A stretch of 36,548 nucleotides of DNA from Chloroflexota bacterium (GTDB lineage: Bacteria > Chloroflexota > Dehalococcoidia > JACQUO01): contig JACQUO010000008.1 of the NCBI GenBank assembly GCA_016210205.1, positions 1 through 36,548 on the forward strand, read 5' to 3'. The notes beneath the pieces were generated by a model. That model made no database searches and was not told the DNA's origin. It saw only the letters and a list, made by a program, of their open reading frames with translations. The number at the start of each line of letters is the position of its first letter. Positions within the stretch are counted from its first letter, which is position 1. Shown here in pieces: positions 1-6,203 of this stretch. The translations under genes were made by a program, and so were the position numbers.

Positions 1-2
1 GC

Positions 3-293
3 CTGGGGGTTTTGGCCCAGGACCTGAAGGACTACGACGAGGCCCGGAAATCCCTTCGGGAAGGCCTAGCCCTCTACCGGGAGCTGGGGGACCAGGAGAA
101 TATCGGCAACGCCCTGGGCCAGCTTGGGCTCCTGGCGGAGGTGGAGGGGCACTACGACGAGGCGGAGCGCTTCCTCAAACAGGCCCTGGAGGTCTTTGAG
201 AAGAACAAGTCCATGGCGGTAGAGAAATGCAAGCAGGACCTGAAGCGCGTGTCCAAGCTGGCAAGTCAGGTGAACAATCGGGTTGCCCGCTGA
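3..293 (+). CDS. TPR-repeat protein, C-terminal end (5' truncated by window edge)
   Basis: The reading frame is open from the first bases, so this is the end of a longer gene. The visible 96 residues show tetratricopeptide-like helical pairs: a unit with DYDEARKSLREGLALYRELG, then NALGQLGLLAEVEGHYDEAE followed by a helix with FLKQALEVFEK. The spacing of small and aromatic residues (A-Y-x-x-A, G-x-Y-x-x-A) is typical of TPR units of about 40 residues. TPR arrays bind other proteins. No catalytic domain is visible in this part, so the role is unknown. The last 15 or so residues are basic and not part of a repeat. Stop TGA at 291-293; a hairpin with a T-run follows about 27 nt downstream. Confidence 0.75.
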   Translation: MGVLAQDLKDYDEARKSLREGLALYRELGDQENIGNALGQLGLLAEVEGHYDEAERFLKQALEVFEKNKSMAVEKCKQDLKRVSKLASQVNNRVAR

Positions 294-311
294 CCTCGGC
301 GCTGCTATAAT
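283..311 (+). promoter_or_regulatory. Promoter for prfA-prmC
   Basis: TTGCCC (283-288), a 17-bp spacer, and consensus TATAAT (306-311) preceded by TGC, giving an extended -10. The predicted start of transcription is near 318, just downstream of the TPR gene stop. The -35 lies inside the last codons of that gene. Confidence 0.6.
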
Positions 312-319
312 ATCACCAG

Positions 320-341
320 AACCCCCAACGGAGGGGTTTTT
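320..341 (+). terminator. Hairpin plus T-run between TPR gene and prfA
   Basis: AACCCC (320-325) pairs with GGGGTT (333-338) around a 7-nt loop, and the run of T continues to 341. It fits a Rho-independent terminator for the upstream TPR gene. It also sits at the very 5' end of the predicted prfA transcript, so it could instead be a 5' stabilising or attenuating hairpin. Confidence 0.5.
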
Positions 342-357
342 CTGTTAAAAGGCCTTT

Positions 358-1431
358 ATGATGTGGGAAAAGCTGGGGAATCTTGAGAACCGGTATGAGG
401 AGCTGGTGGCCCTCCTGGCCCAGCCGGAGGTCATCGCCGACTACGAGCGGTGGCAAGGGCTGGTCAAGGAGCAGGCCTCCCTCTCCGCCCTGGTGGCCAA
501 GCACCGGGAGCTCAAGGCCATCCAAAAGGAGCTGGAGCAGGCCCAGACCCTCTTGGCAGAGGAGAACGATGAAGCGCTGCTAGGCCTGGCCAGGGAAGAG
601 ACGGAGAAGCTCAAGGGACGTCAGGAGGCCCTGACCCAGGAGATAAAGCTGGCCCTCCTGCCCAAGGACGCTGCCGACGAGCGTGATGTCATCGTGGAAA
701 TTCGCGCCGGCACCGGCGGCGACGAGGCCGGACTCTTCGCCGCAGACCTCTTCCGCATGTACAGCCGCTACGCCGAGGGCAAGCGTTGGGAGGTCTCCAT
801 CCTCAGCCACAGCGACAGCGAGCACGACGGCTTCAAGGAAATCATCTTCGAGGTGCGAGGCCGGGGCGCCTACTCCCGCCTCAAATACGAGAGCGGCGTC
901 CACCGGGTGCAGCGAGTCCCCGCCACCGAGGCCTCCGGGCGCATCCACACCTCCACCGCCACCGTGGCCGTCCTGCCCGAGGCCGATGAGGTAGAGGTGA
1001 GCATCGGCCCCGACGACCTGCGGGTGGACATTTACCACAGCAGCGGCGCCGGCGGCCAGAATGTGAACAAGGTGTCCACGGCGGTGCGCCTCACCCACCT
1101 GCCCACAGGCACGGTGGTGGTCTGTCAGGACGAGCGCTCCCAACTCAAGAACCGGCTCAAAGCCATGGCGGTGCTGCGGGCCCGCCTCCTGGCCAGCGAG
1201 CGCGCGCGCCAGCACCAGGAAGTGTCACAGCTCCGCCGCTCCCAGGTGGGCACCGGGGAACGCTCGGAGAAAATCCGCACCTACAACTTCCCCCAGGACC
1301 GGCTCACGGACCACCGCATCGGCCTCACCCGCCACAACTTGCCAGGCCTCCTGGGCGGCGACCTGGATGCCCTCATCGACGCCGTGGCCGCAGAGGAGCA
1401 GGCTCGCCAGCTGGCGGAGAGCCTTTCCTAA
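358..1431 (+). CDS. prfA: Peptide chain release factor 1
   Basis: RF1 reads UAA and UAG stop codons in the ribosomal A site and triggers peptide release. The protein is 357 residues, the normal length. The RF1-type anticodon tripeptide PAT is at residues 188-190 within VQRVPATEASGRIHTS, which separates it from RF2 (SPF). The catalytic GGQ is at 232-234 in SSGAGGQNVNKVST. The start ATG at 358 is preceded by AAAAGG at about 5 nt; a second ATG follows immediately. The next gene, prmC, encodes the methylase that modifies the GGQ glutamine, a common bacterial pairing. A strong promoter lies 50 bp upstream. Confidence 0.97.
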   Translation: MMWEKLGNLENRYEELVALLAQPEVIADYERWQGLVKEQASLSALVAKHRELKAIQKELEQAQTLLAEENDEALLGLAREETEKLKGRQEALTQEIKLALLPKDAADERDVIVEIRAGTGGDEAGLFAADLFRMYSRYAEGKRWEVSILSHSDSEHDGFKEIIFEVRGRGAYSRLKYESGVHRVQRVPATEASGRIHTSTATVAVLPEADEVEVSIGPDDLRVDIYHSSGAGGQNVNKVSTAVRLTHLPTGTVVVCQDERSQLKNRLKAMAVLRARLLASERARQHQEVSQLRRSQVGTGERSEKIRTYNFPQDRLTDHRIGLTRHNLPGLLGGDLDALIDAVAAEEQARQLAESLS

Positions 1432-1460
1432 GGCGGGTCAGTCTTTTTCCTCACGACGAC

Positions 1461-2372
1461 ATGAAAACCGCCCTTCCGAACCTGCCCAAGGTGGGGGCCA
1501 TCTCGGGCCTCAGACAGGCCCTGCGCCGCGCCCTGGCGGAGGCGGGGGTCCCGGAGCCGGCCCCTGAAGCGAACCTGCTTCTGGGCCACGCCCTGGGCCT
1601 TCCCCAGACTGCTCTTCTGGCCCGGCTCAACGACCCCGTGCCGCTTCAGGCCGCAGACAGACTGGCGCCCCTGCTGGCCAGGCGCCTGGGCCGGGAGCCG
1701 CTGGCCTACATCCTGGGCCGCTGGGGGTTCTACGGCCTGGAGCTGGCCGTGGACCGGCGCGCCCTCATCCCCCGGCCCGAGACCGAGCTCCTGGTGGAGC
1801 AGGGCCTGGAGTTCCTCGCCCGCCTCCAGTCGCCGGCGCCCCTGGCCGCGGACATCGGCACCGGCGGCGGCGCGGTGGCCCTCGCCCTGGCCCGGCACTG
1901 CCCCCGGGCCAAAGTCTACGCCGTGGACTCATCAGCAGAGGCCCTGGCCCTGGCGGCGGTGAACTGCCGCCAACACTCCCTTGCGGCACAGGTCATCCTC
2001 CTGGAAGGCGACCTGACGGCGCCCCTGCCGGAGCCGGTGCACCTGCTCCTGGCCAACCTGCCTTATGTCAAGGACGCCGACTGGGATGCCCTGGAACCCG
2101 AGGTGCGCTGCTACGAGCCTGAAACGGCCCTGCGCGGCGGCCCCGACGGCCTGGCGGTCCTGCGGCGCTTTATGGCCATGGCAAGCGACAAGCTCCTGCC
2201 CGGCGGAGCCGTAATGCTGGAGTTCGGGGCGGGCCAGCGCGACGCCGTCCTGGCCCTGGCCCGCTATCACTTCCCTGCGGCGGCCCATACGGTCTGGCCC
2301 GACCTGGCGGGCCGGCCGCGGGCTTTGGGCATGTTCCTACCGCCGCAGCCCGTTATGGTCGGAGCGACTTGA
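1461..2372 (+). CDS. prmC: Peptide chain release factor N5-glutamine methyltransferase (HemK/PrmC)
   Basis: PrmC transfers a methyl group from SAM to the glutamine of the GGQ motif in release factors, raising termination efficiency. The 303-residue protein has the N-terminal helical substrate-recognition domain (about 15-90), the IPRPETELLVE segment near 103, and SAM motif I DIGTGGG at 131-137. The active-site signature, normally NPPY, is NLPY at 199-202; the Asn and Tyr that position the glutamine amide are kept. It lies 29 nt after prfA and is probably cotranscribed. No good Shine-Dalgarno sequence precedes the ATG, so the exact start is less certain. Its last 20 bp overlap the opposite-strand open frame of the thioredoxin-like gene. 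Confidence 0.93.
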   Translation: MKTALPNLPKVGAISGLRQALRRALAEAGVPEPAPEANLLLGHALGLPQTALLARLNDPVPLQAADRLAPLLARRLGREPLAYILGRWGFYGLELAVDRRALIPRPETELLVEQGLEFLARLQSPAPLAADIGTGGGAVALALARHCPRAKVYAVDSSAEALALAAVNCRQHSLAAQVILLEGDLTAPLPEPVHLLLANLPYVKDADWDALEPEVRCYEPETALRGGPDGLAVLRRFMAMASDKLLPGGAVMLEFGAGQRDAVLALARYHFPAAAHTVWPDLAGRPRALGMFLPPQPVMVGAT

Positions 2373-3018
2373 AAAGAAAAACAGCCCCCGGGGTTCGGGG
2401 GCCGTCTTTTGCCGGTGGTCCGAAGCTGTGGCTATTTGACCTTGAGGGCCGCTGCCACAGGTCTCGGAGCTCCTTGGCCGTCTCCTGCCGCCACGACTCC
2501 CACAGGGGGGTCATGCGTCGCCGCATCTCCCTCATGCGCTCCTCCTGGGGCAGGTTCTTCTGGGCCAGCTCGGCGTTCAGCTCCGCCATAAACTTGTTGG
2601 CCGCCGCCGGGCGCTCAATCCAGTGGCAGAGGTAGCCCATATCTTTATCCAAGAAGACGAAGACGGGGATGGACATGTGCTTGCCCTGGTTGAGATAGAG
2701 ATTCATGATATCCGTGTTCTTGTCCCGGGGGAAGATACGGAGCTCCATCCCCGCGGCCTCGGCGATTTTGGCCATAACGGGCAGCCCCCTGTAAACATCG
2801 GGGCACCAGTCCTCCCCCAAGGCCAGCACCTTGACGGGGTGGCGCTTCATTTGGTTGACGAAAAAGGCCCTGTCGTTTTCGGCCAGGGTGAACTCGTCGT
2901 AGCTCTGCTGGAAACGCTCCTTATTGGTCGGGATTTGGGCGATATAGTCGGAGTAAGTGAAGCCCTGCGCAAAGCGCGCCGCAGTCACCACCTTCCGGGT
3001 CTCCGCTGCCAGGGTCAT
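2353..3018 (-). CDS. Thioredoxin-like protein with single active-site cysteine (WCPD)
   Basis: A 221-residue cytoplasmic protein with a thioredoxin fold centred on VLALGEDWCPDVYRGLP and a following strand with the conserved cis-Pro segment SIPVFVFLD. It resembles the Thioredoxin_9-like group, where the usual CxxC is altered. Here the motif is W-C-P-D-V, so only one cysteine remains and a classical dithiol mechanism is not possible. The start ATG at 3018 has AAAGGA upstream; a longer frame starting at 3150 would overlap the preceding gene and is rejected. It is the last gene of the merR-acsB operon, 37 nt after the FTR gene. The C-terminal 30 or so residues run through a terminator hairpin and may result from a frameshift (see findings). 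Confidence 0.75.
   Translation of the reverse strand: MTLAAETRKVVTAARFAQGFTYSDYIAQIPTNKERFQQSYDEFTLAENDRAFFVNQMKRHPVKVLALGEDWCPDVYRGLPVMAKIAEAAGMELRIFPRDKNTDIMNLYLNQGKHMSIPVFVFLDKDMGYLCHWIERPAAANKFMAELNAELAQKNLPQEERMREMRRRMTPLWESWRQETAKELRDLWQRPSRSNSHSFGPPAKDGPRTPGAVFLFKSLRP
2381..2410. terminator. Bidirectional terminator between prmC and the acsB operon
   Basis: A 7-bp stem GCCCCCG/CGGGGGC (2384-2390 with 2396-2402) has a 5-nt loop. TCTTTT follows it on the plus strand, and the complementary A-tract precedes it, giving T-rich flanks on the minus strand too. Its position between two convergent genes fits a shared terminator. Confidence 0.7.
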
Positions 3019-3055
3019 ACGTGGTTCCTTTCTAGCTTCTCTTATCTCTAGCTTA

Positions 3056-3322
3056 CTAGGCTTTCGGGGCCAAATCCGGGGGGAAAAACAGGGCACAGTA
3101 GCAGGTGCCCATGACCTCCACCAGACCGTTGCGGACGGGCTCACAGACACAGACCGTCTCCGGCAGAGACTCGGCCTGGCAAGGGCAGTAGTAATCGCCC
3201 TGGGTATGCTTGGCGCTCACCAGGTCGGCGACGATGTTGCCGGCGTTGGGGGCCAGGACATAGCCGCGCTCCTGACAAAAGGCATCTAGCCGGGCCTTTA
3301 TATCCGCTTCATAGGCTTGCAT
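3056..3322 (-). CDS. Ferredoxin:thioredoxin reductase catalytic (beta) chain family
   Basis: FTR uses a [4Fe-4S] cluster beside a redox disulfide to pass electrons from ferredoxin to a thioredoxin disulfide. The 88-residue protein carries the expected six cysteines in three pairs: C46-P-C48, C58-V-C60 and C74-Y-C76, ending in the family-typical C-x-C-A-L-F-F. An extra Cys is at 16. The start ATG at 3322 has AAGGAGG about 13 nt upstream, which is rather far. No variable (alpha) chain is nearby, as in non-photosynthetic FTR-like proteins. It sits 38 nt after acsB and 37 nt before the thioredoxin-like gene, so it is probably cotranscribed with both and may keep a partner protein reduced. Confidence 0.85.
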   Translation of the reverse strand: MQAYEADIKARLDAFCQERGYVLAPNAGNIVADLVSAKHTQGDYYCPCQAESLPETVCVCEPVRNGLVEVMGTCYCALFFPPDLAPKA

Positions 3323-3360
3323 ATTCTGTGACGAGCCTCCTTGGGGGATGCCTAAGAACA

Positions 3361-5253
3361 TCATTTCGAGTGGACCTTCTTCCCTTCCTTGAGGAAAGCC
3401 CGTAGCCCTTCCAGGCTGTGGGCATCCTCCTCGGTGGCGATGCGGTACTTCTCCTTGAGGGTCGGGGACAGGCGGTCGTAGAGCTTCCTGGTCATCCAAA
3501 CCACCCGTTGGTAGCCGCCATCGCTCTGAAGGAACTTGGGCGAATTGATGTAGGGGATGCTGACGCCGGCGACCCCTGGAGTCTGGGAGCCCGCGGCGGC
3601 GTTGGCCAGTTGGCCCCAGGTGCGCCCGTTGGGGGCAGCGCCCTCGAAGCCGCGGTGCATCACCCCGATGCCGTCCACCTCGGGCATATAGAAGGCCAGG
3701 TTGCCGAAGCAGCCACAGGAGGAGTGGGGGCTCTCGAAGAGGGAGTGCAAGAACACCCGCTTCAGCCGTCCCTTGGTGCGGGCGGCCACGGCCCGGTTCA
3801 CCCCTTCGTACTCCCCACGGAGGGGGTCAATGACCCGTCCCTTCTCCAGGACACAGTAGTCCATGGCGGCCTCCACCTCCCGCCGCTTGCTGAAGCGAGC
3901 ACCGTCCACAGGGACCATAAACCGAGAGCCGGTCTTGACCAGGGCGTAGGCCCGGCCACACTGGGGAGTGCGCTCCGGGGTGATGACGCAGTGATGGTTG
4001 ATGGCAAAGGTGCTGCAGCCGTTGCAGCCGTAGAACTCCTTGGCCGTCTCCTCAGTCTCGGCGGCGATGGCCTTGAGCCGCCCCTGCCGGTAGGCAACTA
4101 GCTGGGGCTTAAGCTCCAGCAGCTTCTGGGGATTGGTGACCAGGGTCACCCTGACTGGGCCGATGCTGGGGAAGAGATACTTGGCGCCCTTGTGCAGGGT
4201 CTCCGCCAGCTGGGCCGCGGTGAGGGTCACCCCCTCCGCCAAGCCGAGAACCAGGGACTCCGGCCCCCGGGTGGACTTCACACCTTTGACATAGCTGGGC
4301 AGGGATGCCAACTGGGTCTCCAGATAGTTGCACACCACAGCGTCGGCGTGCTCGCTGGCCACCTCGATGAGGATGCCCAGGTCCCGGCCCATCTCGCCCT
4401 CTATTTCCACCCCGTCCGCCACCGGGGCCTGGCGCACCAGGAAGAAGCTCCGCTCCGAGTCGCCGAGGCTGCGGACGGGGACGACCTCGTCCCGGGCGAA
4501 GGCGGGGTTGGCGTAAGCCGGGAGGGCGAAGGGTGAGGCGCGCTGGCTGCGGATGCGCATATTGGGGAACTCCCCCAGGCGCGCCATGATGCTGACCACA
4601 CCGTCGGCCCGGGCAGGCTCGCCGTAAGGGAAGGGGTAATCGCCGGGGAGGACGGCCCTGATGCCCAAATCCATCATGGCCAGCAGGATGATGTCCTCCA
4701 CGGGGGTAAGCTTCCCCTGAACGACGATGACCCCCATGCCCTCGTCCCGCAGGAAATGCTCTAGGCTGTGGGTGTCCCCTGGGGCCACCTTGCCATAGAC
4801 CAGGGCATAGCGCAGGAGGCTCTGGGCGAAGTAGACCGCGGCGGTGTCCCGCTCCCCCAGGAAGGTGGTTTTGGGCAGCTCGCGCCCGGCGGTGAAGACA
4901 GTGTAGCGCTCCTTGGCCAGAGCCGCGCCGAGGGGGCCGTGGTCAGCGTCGCCCATGAGCAAGGCCCAGCCCAGGGCGCTCTTGGAGCCCACCACATTGC
5001 TGCGGAACTTGTCGTCGGGGGTGAAGAAGCGCCCCCGGTCTGGCTGGGCCGCCTCGATGGCCTCGGCCAGAGCCAAGGCCCGGTGGGCGACTGCCATGAT
5101 GTCTCCGCCAGCGCCGTCGCCATTCTTCAAAGCGGAAAAGTCCGCCTTGCCGTAGATAGCGTTGTTTACGGGATAAGGAAAGTCCGTGTCCTGGAAGGGC
5201 GGGTCTTCCGCAGGCAGCCGGCCTATCAATTGGGTCAGGTCGGGATGGGTCAT
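3361..5253 (-). CDS. acsB: Acetyl-CoA synthase (CODH/ACS complex catalytic subunit)
   Basis: ACS joins CO, a methyl group from a corrinoid protein and CoA into acetyl-CoA at the Ni-Ni-[4Fe-4S] A-cluster of the Wood-Ljungdahl pathway. All A-cluster ligands are visible: C410-x2-C413-x8-C422-x9-C432, the same spacing as Moorella ACS Cys506/509/518/528. The C513-G-C515 motif binds the distal nickel. The C-terminal domain is well conserved (EVDGIGVMHR, then GVSIPYINSPKFLQSDGG). At 630 residues it is roughly 100 shorter than the Moorella protein, with the shortage before the A-cluster, in the part that contacts CODH in that enzyme. The start ATG has AGGAGGAG 2 nt upstream, overlapping the stop of the previous gene. 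No acsA, acsC, acsD or acsE gene is present in the window. Confidence 0.95.
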   Translation of the reverse strand: MTHPDLTQLIGRLPAEDPPFQDTDFPYPVNNAIYGKADFSALKNGDGAGGDIMAVAHRALALAEAIEAAQPDRGRFFTPDDKFRSNVVGSKSALGWALLMGDADHGPLGAALAKERYTVFTAGRELPKTTFLGERDTAAVYFAQSLLRYALVYGKVAPGDTHSLEHFLRDEGMGVIVVQGKLTPVEDIILLAMMDLGIRAVLPGDYPFPYGEPARADGVVSIMARLGEFPNMRIRSQRASPFALPAYANPAFARDEVVPVRSLGDSERSFFLVRQAPVADGVEIEGEMGRDLGILIEVASEHADAVVCNYLETQLASLPSYVKGVKSTRGPESLVLGLAEGVTLTAAQLAETLHKGAKYLFPSIGPVRVTLVTNPQKLLELKPQLVAYRQGRLKAIAAETEETAKEFYGCNGCSTFAINHHCVITPERTPQCGRAYALVKTGSRFMVPVDGARFSKRREVEAAMDYCVLEKGRVIDPLRGEYEGVNRAVAARTKGRLKRVFLHSLFESPHSSCGCFGNLAFYMPEVDGIGVMHRGFEGAAPNGRTWGQLANAAAGSQTPGVAGVSIPYINSPKFLQSDGGYQRVVWMTRKLYDRLSPTLKEKYRIATEEDAHSLEGLRAFLKEGKKVHSK

Positions 5254-5261
5254 GGCTCCTC

Positions 5262-5624
5262 CTAAAAGAGTACAGCTTCGTCCACTTGGATGCGGACGCA
5301 GTGCTTGGGAGTGCCCCGGGCCGTCTTGGCGCAGAGCTTATCGTAAAGGGGGCCAGAGGCCAGCACCTCCGCCCTGCCCCAGATGCGATAGCCCTTGCGG
5401 GTAGCCGGATCCAGACCGATGACAGCGATTTGGGGGTTCTCCTTCAGGTTGGCCACGGTGCGAGGGGAGTTCATATCGGCAAAGACCAGTTCCCCCTCCA
5501 GGACCTGGAAGGAGCCCTTGGGGGAGACATTGGGTTTTCCAGACTTGCTAGAGGTAGCCACCAGGCTCGGGCGAATTTGGGCGATGGCCTGCTTGACTTC
5601 CTCAGTCAGCTTTTGAGACGGCAA
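5262..5624 (-). CDS. Pyridoxamine 5'-phosphate oxidase-like FMN-binding protein
   Basis: A 120-residue single-domain protein of the FMN-binding split-barrel type. The N-terminal part has the family pattern LVATSSKSGKPNVSPKGSF, followed by LVFADMNSPRTVANLKENP and a strand with KGYRIWGRAEV. Such small proteins bind FMN or F420 and act as flavin reductases or unknown oxidoreductases; the substrate cannot be read from sequence. The start is TTG at 5624, chosen because AAGGAGGAGG lies 5 nt upstream and the family N-terminus begins there; a longer frame to 5930 is a shadow of the MerR gene. It ends 8 nt before acsB, so the two are almost certainly translated from one mRNA. Confidence 0.82.
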   Translation of the reverse strand: MPSQKLTEEVKQAIAQIRPSLVATSSKSGKPNVSPKGSFQVLEGELVFADMNSPRTVANLKENPQIAVIGLDPATRKGYRIWGRAEVLASGPLYDKLCAKTARGTPKHCVRIQVDEAVLF

Positions 5625-5667
5625 AGCAACCTCCTCCTTACGGTGTAACGGTGTAGATGAACGCTGG

Positions 5668-6096
5668 CTAGAGCATGACCCGGGACGGGGGGCAGTGGGG
5701 GGGACAGGCCTGGGCCGGGCACTGGGGGCAGCGACCCAAAGTGACAAAGATGCGGTCAATCTCCTCCCGCCGGGCCGAGAGGCGGGCCATCTCGGCCTCC
5801 ACCTGGTCCCGCTCCAGGCGCAACACCTCCAGGGTGTGGGCCAAGCGGGCGTCCTTAGACTGGTCGCCGGCGCCGTCCTCCAGGATGGCCTTGATGCGCT
5901 CCAGGGACATGCCCAGGGACTGGAGGCCACGGATAGTGGTCAGGCGACGGAGGTCGGACTCGCTGAAGAGCCTGAGACCCCCCCCAGTCTGGCCGCTGGG
6001 GCAGAGCAGGCCCTTCTCCTGATAGAAACGGATGGCCCGTGGGGTCACGCCCACCCGGCGGGCCACCTCGCCGATGCGGTAAGTAGTTCTAGCCAT
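5668..6096 (-). CDS. MerR-family transcriptional regulator with C-terminal cysteine cluster
   Basis: The 142-residue protein has the MerR winged helix-turn-helix at the N-terminus (YRIGEVARRVGVTPRAIRFY, then a wing ending in GLRLFSESDL), a long dimerisation helix (about 75-115) and an effector tail. The tail holds CPQCPAQACPPHC: four cysteines spaced C-x2-C-x4-C-x3-C. This could bind a metal ion or an Fe-S cluster, by analogy with SoxR and metal-sensing MerR proteins, but the spacing matches neither exactly. It heads the operon that continues through the flavoprotein, acsB, the FTR chain and the thioredoxin-like gene, so it likely controls all of them and itself. Confidence 0.9.
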   Translation of the reverse strand: MARTTYRIGEVARRVGVTPRAIRFYQEKGLLCPSGQTGGGLRLFSESDLRRLTTIRGLQSLGMSLERIKAILEDGAGDQSKDARLAHTLEVLRLERDQVEAEMARLSARREEIDRIFVTLGRCPQCPAQACPPHCPPSRVML

Positions 6097-6128
6097 GGGC
6101 CTCTAAGACCTCAAAATAATCTGGAGGC

Positions 6129-6157
6129 ATAATATCACACCTTTACGTAAGAGTCAA
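6129..6157 (-). promoter_or_regulatory. Promoter of the merR-acsB operon
   Basis: On the minus strand: TTGACT (6157-6152), a 17-bp spacer, TATTAT (6134-6129) preceded by TGA as an extended -10. Predicted transcription start near 6122, giving a leader of about 26 nt before the merR ATG. The spacer length is normal rather than the 19-20 bp of many MerR-activated promoters. Confidence 0.72.
6141..6151. promoter_or_regulatory. Candidate MerR operator dyad in the promoter spacer
   Basis: The perfect palindrome TTACGTAA (6143-6150) lies between the -35 and -10. The symmetry extends as ACnnTTACGTAAnnGT. MerR-family dimers bind dyads in exactly this position, so this is the most likely autoregulatory site. 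Inferred from position and symmetry only. Confidence 0.5.
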
Positions 6158-6203
6158 CTATTGAAGCACGACCTGGGGAAGACGAGGGGTGCCTCTGGCA
6201 GCG

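Noticed and set aside
3019-3150. Longer N-terminus for the thioredoxin-like protein
   Set aside because: It would overlap the FTR chain gene and lacks a binding site, while ATG 3018 has AAAGGA at a good distance.
5625-5930. N-terminal extension of the FMN split-barrel protein
   Set aside because: This part is an out-of-frame reading of the merR gene; the family N-terminus and a strong binding site mark TTG 5624.
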